DNA from: Cryoendolithus antarcticus
Lineage: Eukaryota; Ascomycota; Dothideomycetes; Cladosporiales; Cladosporiaceae
DNA length: 31,891 nucleotides
Direction: 5' to 3'
Assembly: GCA_002077065.1 (NCBI GenBank)
Contig: NAJO01000107.1
Location: 1-31,891, forward strand
Below, piece after piece: positions 28,830-31,891 of this stretch. Positions within the stretch are counted from its first letter, which is position 1. Every line of letters begins with the position of its first letter. The notes beneath the pieces were generated by a model. It saw nothing but the letters and a program-made list of their open reading frames with translations, had not been told where the DNA came from and searched no databases. Position numbers and translations under genes: made by a program.

Positions 28830-29319
28830 GTATGGGAATAGCTTTCCTGGCAATGAGTATTGGCAGGGTAGCCTTGCGGGAAGTGGCGATCCTGCTGCGG
28901 CGCGCATGGGTACAATAGGAGAACTACATAACTCACTAGTGAACCCGGAATTTGCTGAGCAGGATCAAGGTACTCGGTGGCGAGGAGGATGGCTGTCCGA
29001 GATCCTTGTGGTGACTCGGAGTCTTAGCCTGCTGAAATCGAGCTCCTGAGAGGTGGATGATATTGTCCACGTTCAGCTGCTCACCGGCTTCTAGGACGGT
29101 GCGAGGTACGTGCCACAGGGAAGATGAGAGTGCTTTCTCACTCTCGATACTCCAAACGGTTCGACCAATCATTGCTTTTCTACGGGCATGTCATTGATGT
29201 GTCCTGATCCTTCTTCCAACCTCCAGCAGTCAATTACGTCCCTTTCTGCCAGCTGCTCTCTAGAAGGAGGCAAATACGGACCTATCTTCGGAACATCATC
29301 GTCATCTGTGCGGTTAGGA
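28830..29319. other. No recognisable gene
   Basis: Upstream (on the minus strand) of the broken gene at 28269-28806 and upstream (on the plus strand) of the SF3B1 fragment. Short frames only. The SF3B1 homology that should precede 29320 in an intact gene is not readable here, so the fragment is 5'-truncated. Confidence 0.45.
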
Positions 29320-29861
29320 CCCCCACACCTTTTACAGTCCTCCCAGCGCTGATGAACGAGTACCGCGTCCCCGAGCTGAACGTGCAGAATGGCGTTCTAA
29401 AAGCCCTCTCCTTCCTCTTCGAATACATCCGCGAAATGGGCAAAGAATACGTCTACGCCGTCACCCCGCTCCTCGAAGAGCCCTCATCGACCACGAACAA
29501 GTGCACCGCCAGACCGGCGCCGCGGTCGTCAAGCACGTGGCTCTCGGCGTCGTCGGCCTGGGCTGCGAAGACGCCATGCTCCAATTGCTCAACCCCCTCA
29601 TTCCGAAACTCTTCGAAACAAGCCCCCACGTCATCGACAGAGTCATCGAGGCCATTGATGCCGATCGAGTGGCCGTCGGCACGGGCGCAATGTTGAATTA
29701 CGTTTTGGGCTGGGCTTTTCGATCCGGCGAGAAAGGTCCGAGTGCCGTATTGGCGACTTTACAGTGATGCATATGTTATGAGCGCGGATGCTATGGTGCC
29801 TTACTATTCTCCGCTTGACGAGGATAGGGTGAAGAGCAAGGAGTTGTTTGTGATAGTTTGA
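29320..29861 (+). pseudogene. SF3B1: 3' fragment of the splicing factor SF3B1/Hsh155 gene, frameshifted twice
   Basis: SF3B1 is the HEAT-repeat scaffold of the U2 snRNP that helps recognise branch sites; intact proteins are about 1,200 residues. Here only the last roughly 170 codons remain: [40 protein letters not shown], then VTPLLEE. One base is missing at about 29480, and the text continues in the next frame: [61 protein letters not shown]. One surplus T at about 29705 returns it to the first frame: WAGLFDPARKVRVPYWRLY, then DAYVMSADAMVPYYSPLDED, to a TGA at 29859-29861. The two shifts cancel but 74 codons between them are misread and hit a stop at 29694. An essential gene cannot be like this, so the working copy must be elsewhere. 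Confidence 0.88.
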
Positions 29862-30090
29862 GCATTGCACAGAGGGAAGAGGAATCGGGTCAAGGGTCAG
29901 TGGCAGGGTAGACCGCGAGAGGTGGCGAACTAGATGGTTTGCGTAAGGAGTGATGGCGTCCAGTTTTGGGGTAGGAAGCGCCGAAGGCACTTTTACCTCT
30001 CTCACAGCTCTATGTCCATGCGACACCCTCCTCCTCCGCGATAAAAATGCTCCACGCCGACGCCGTGATCTGTGGCTCTAATCTTGAGTA

Positions 30091-31488
30091 CTAGCAGCTA
30101 TTCGCTGATATGCTCACAGTACTCGGCGTCTGCACTCTCATGACCGGGCCCGACGTGGGCTTCAGACTCGAATGCGGACTGGAAGCTTGCAGATTCCGGC
30201 GCACGTTCTTCAACATATCAATGGTCCACCTGCTACCCGTGTTCTGCTCCCGCACCGACTCGAGCTGGCTTTCGATCGACGTCAGAGTCTCTTCTGGATC
30301 TTCGAAGTCGCCGAACATTTGTGGAGACTGCACACTGCATTGCAGGATCACAGCGTAGCAGGAGATGAGCATCTGCATTTGGTACCAGCCGATTAGCTGG
30401 GGGTGGGAGCTTAGACAGGCGACTGTCAAGAGGGCGTTATCCAGGCAGGTGCGGCTGCATTCGAAGACCCAGATCTCGATGTCGCTAAGGTCTTGTTGAT
30501 CTTCGTGTATTTTTGGCGGTGTTGCGGGGCGTTCGATTTCTTTGTGGAGGAGATAGTAGCAAACACCTTTGTTGAGCATGAAGTGGCAGAGGTAGTAGCG
30601 TGTGGCGATGTTCACCTGCGTGATGTCAATTTCGATTTAATCGTGATACCAAGACGTTCTGCTTACCTTGTAAGACGGTATACTGCTTGTCAGCAGTCCG
30701 TATGCAGCGAGTGTTCTCGGGAACTGCAGCTCAATCGGCAGTGAGCGGTACCAGTACTCCAACTCGGATGTGATGTCCGATATTGGTCGCCCAACAAGTC
30801 GCGGATTACTATTAGCGTTATTGATCATGTAGATGTTGGTGAAGATTCGGTTCAGACATAGGCGCAGCCACAGTGTATGATCAAAGAAAAGCGGCGCCTG
30901 CTGCTCTGGTGGCGCGCTGTACAGTGGGAACTGGGTCTGGCTACCATTGACGTTGCCACTCGTGTCGAAGAAGAGCTGTGCGACATCCGCAGTAGGTTGG
31001 CCGTCGATCTCGGATAGCATATCGGACTCCATCAAGAAGTGCATTTTGGTCAAGAACGAGGCGGGACGGAGTGGCAGCCTCGAGCGAGTCCATGTTGATG
31101 ACAGGACCATGCCGACCTGACGCAGTATGCCGAGCGCATGGAAAGGTCGGCCGTAGATGATAATCAGTTGGACGGCGACCATCATCTTTGACGTAAGATT
31201 GACCTCTTTGTCTTGAGAGTGGAGTGTCCATAACCGGCTGAGCGCGAGCTGAAAGCATGCGCGGGACGTGGCGCTAGTGCTGAAGTCATTGGTAGGATCC
31301 GGTATCAGGTATTGGAACGCTACTGAGAGGAGTAGAAGGGTAGTCAGTGACAGGTCGCTTAGCTTCACGTGGCCCAGGTTGTCGCCGCTGCGAGGCAGTT
31401 GCTCCCACGCACTCTGCAATGAGAACGTCGAGGTCATCTGCAGGAAGTAGGTAATTGTCTGTGGTACGAAATTCGTCTGGTGGTACAT
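30091..31488 (-). CDS. Fungal transcription factor, middle-homology region and C-terminus (N-terminal part not located)
   Basis: Exon 31488..30667 (or from 31494 after an acceptor) and exon 30615..30091 flank a 51-nt intron (30666..30616; donor GTAAGC, TTGAC branch, acceptor CGCAG, phase 0), giving 448 residues to the stop. The pattern is that of the fungal-specific transcription factor domain following Zn2Cys6 clusters: LSLTTLLLLSVAFQYLIPD, ACFQLALSRLWTLHSQ, KMMVAVQLIIIYGRPFHALG, RQVGMVLSSTWTRSRLP, DMLSEIDGQPTADVAQLFFD, LWLRLCLNRIFTNIYM and ITSELEYWYRSLPIEL; then ATRYYLCHFMLNKGVCYYLL, ECSRTCLDNALLTVACL and YAVILQCSV. Directly upstream of MYHQTN is TGCTGACAAAACCTAG, a branch site plus acceptor, so the true start lies in earlier exons. 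No zinc cluster is visible in the window; it should lie beyond the right edge. No damage seen. Confidence 0.68.
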
Positions 31489-31891
31489 TCGCTAGGTTTT
31501 GTCAGCAAGCACTCGCATACTGCCTCGGCGGCTGCATAACATTAATGCGTACTTGAACGTATTCGGCTACTATTGAAACACGAACGGTGCTCTGCGCGGC
31601 CTCGGCAATGCCGTCGACAACTGTTCCGGATCAATTACTAGTACAGTGCAGCAGAACATGCAGCGGTGGACTCACGAGAGCTATCGGCTTCCTGAGACGG
31701 GCTGTCGTTAGCAGCGCGACTAGAGCACCTTGACTATGAGCACTCGACTTACATCGCCTACCAAGAATCAGTTGGGCGTGTTCCCTGACAGCTAGGTGGT
31801 CATTCAGCTTACAATGCCTCTGATATTGCAGTGGATCGAAGCCATCGAGGGAAAGATTGATGCGCAGACGAGGCCAGTACTGGTACATTTT
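31489..31891 (-). other. Candidate upstream exons of the regulator at 30091-31488
   Basis: A minus-strand frame from the right edge (31888) reads MYQYWPRLRINLSLDGFDPL and AVREHAQLILGRRC, then meets a strong GTAAGT donor near 31753. CTAAC followed by GACAG (about 31706) could close a short intron, and a GTGAGT donor follows near 31677. Joining to the TGACAAAACCTAG acceptor at about 31495 is possible, but the small exons cannot be confirmed and no cysteine cluster appears. Confidence 0.35.

Noticed and set aside
1..31891. tRNA or rRNA genes
   Set aside because: No cloverleaf with matching A and B boxes and no rRNA-like conserved blocks were found by eye; a dedicated RNA search was not possible.

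Overview
The window looks like a repeat-rich, decaying accessory region (subtelomeric or dispensable-chromosome type) of a filamentous ascomycete, most likely a Dothideomycete. The reasons are short GT-AG introns (about 48 to 140 nt, many with CTNAC-like branch sites), several Zn(II)2Cys6 regulators, Fot1/pogo and Tc1/mariner transposons, a Tad-like LINE, a telomere-linked RecQ-type helicase relic, and a tract with the CpA/TpG depletion typical of repeat-induced point mutation (RIP). No family call was checked against a database; all come from motifs and remembered family patterns.

Layout. 1-524 (-): 5' part of a Zn2Cys6 regulator that has lost the third zinc cysteine. About 2,100-4,335: RIP-mutated relic carrying a clean 380-bp solo LTR (3829-4208, 5-bp target duplication). 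4467-6079 (-): RRM plus YTH RNA-binding protein, frameshifted near its end. 7460-8701 (-): CCCH zinc-finger exons running in frame into half of an NB-ARC (NLR) domain, then stops. 9224-10155 (-): compact, intact three-exon Zn2Cys6 protein. 11173-13007: complete Fot1/pogo element with 59-bp TIRs and a transposase broken by three TAGs. 13729-14269 (+): intact two-exon orphan gene.

15,320-22,400: a large degenerate RecQ/telomere-linked-helicase-like gene (+), split by a 3,342-bp Tc1/mariner element (16384-19725) with perfect 26-bp TIRs and TA duplications. That element carries a DD34E transposase (-) and a second, convergent 494-codon gene of unknown function (+). 22,810-23,130: 111-bp repeat. 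23944-27084: Tad-like LINE that keeps ORF1, endonuclease and RNase H but has lost its reverse transcriptase, ending in a 9-bp tandem repeat. 27,397-27,541: 33-bp tandem repeat. 27742-28806 (-): two unrecognised broken gene pieces. 29,320-29,861 (+): SF3B1/Hsh155 3' fragment with two frameshifts. 30091-31488 (-): body of another fungal regulator, probably entering from beyond the right edge.

The genes do not form a pathway or operon. The coherent story is genomic: nested insertions, gene fragments and chimeras, and light mutation in which nearly every premature stop in an otherwise open frame can be explained by one C-to-T or G-to-A change. The most promising system is the two-gene Tc1/mariner element.
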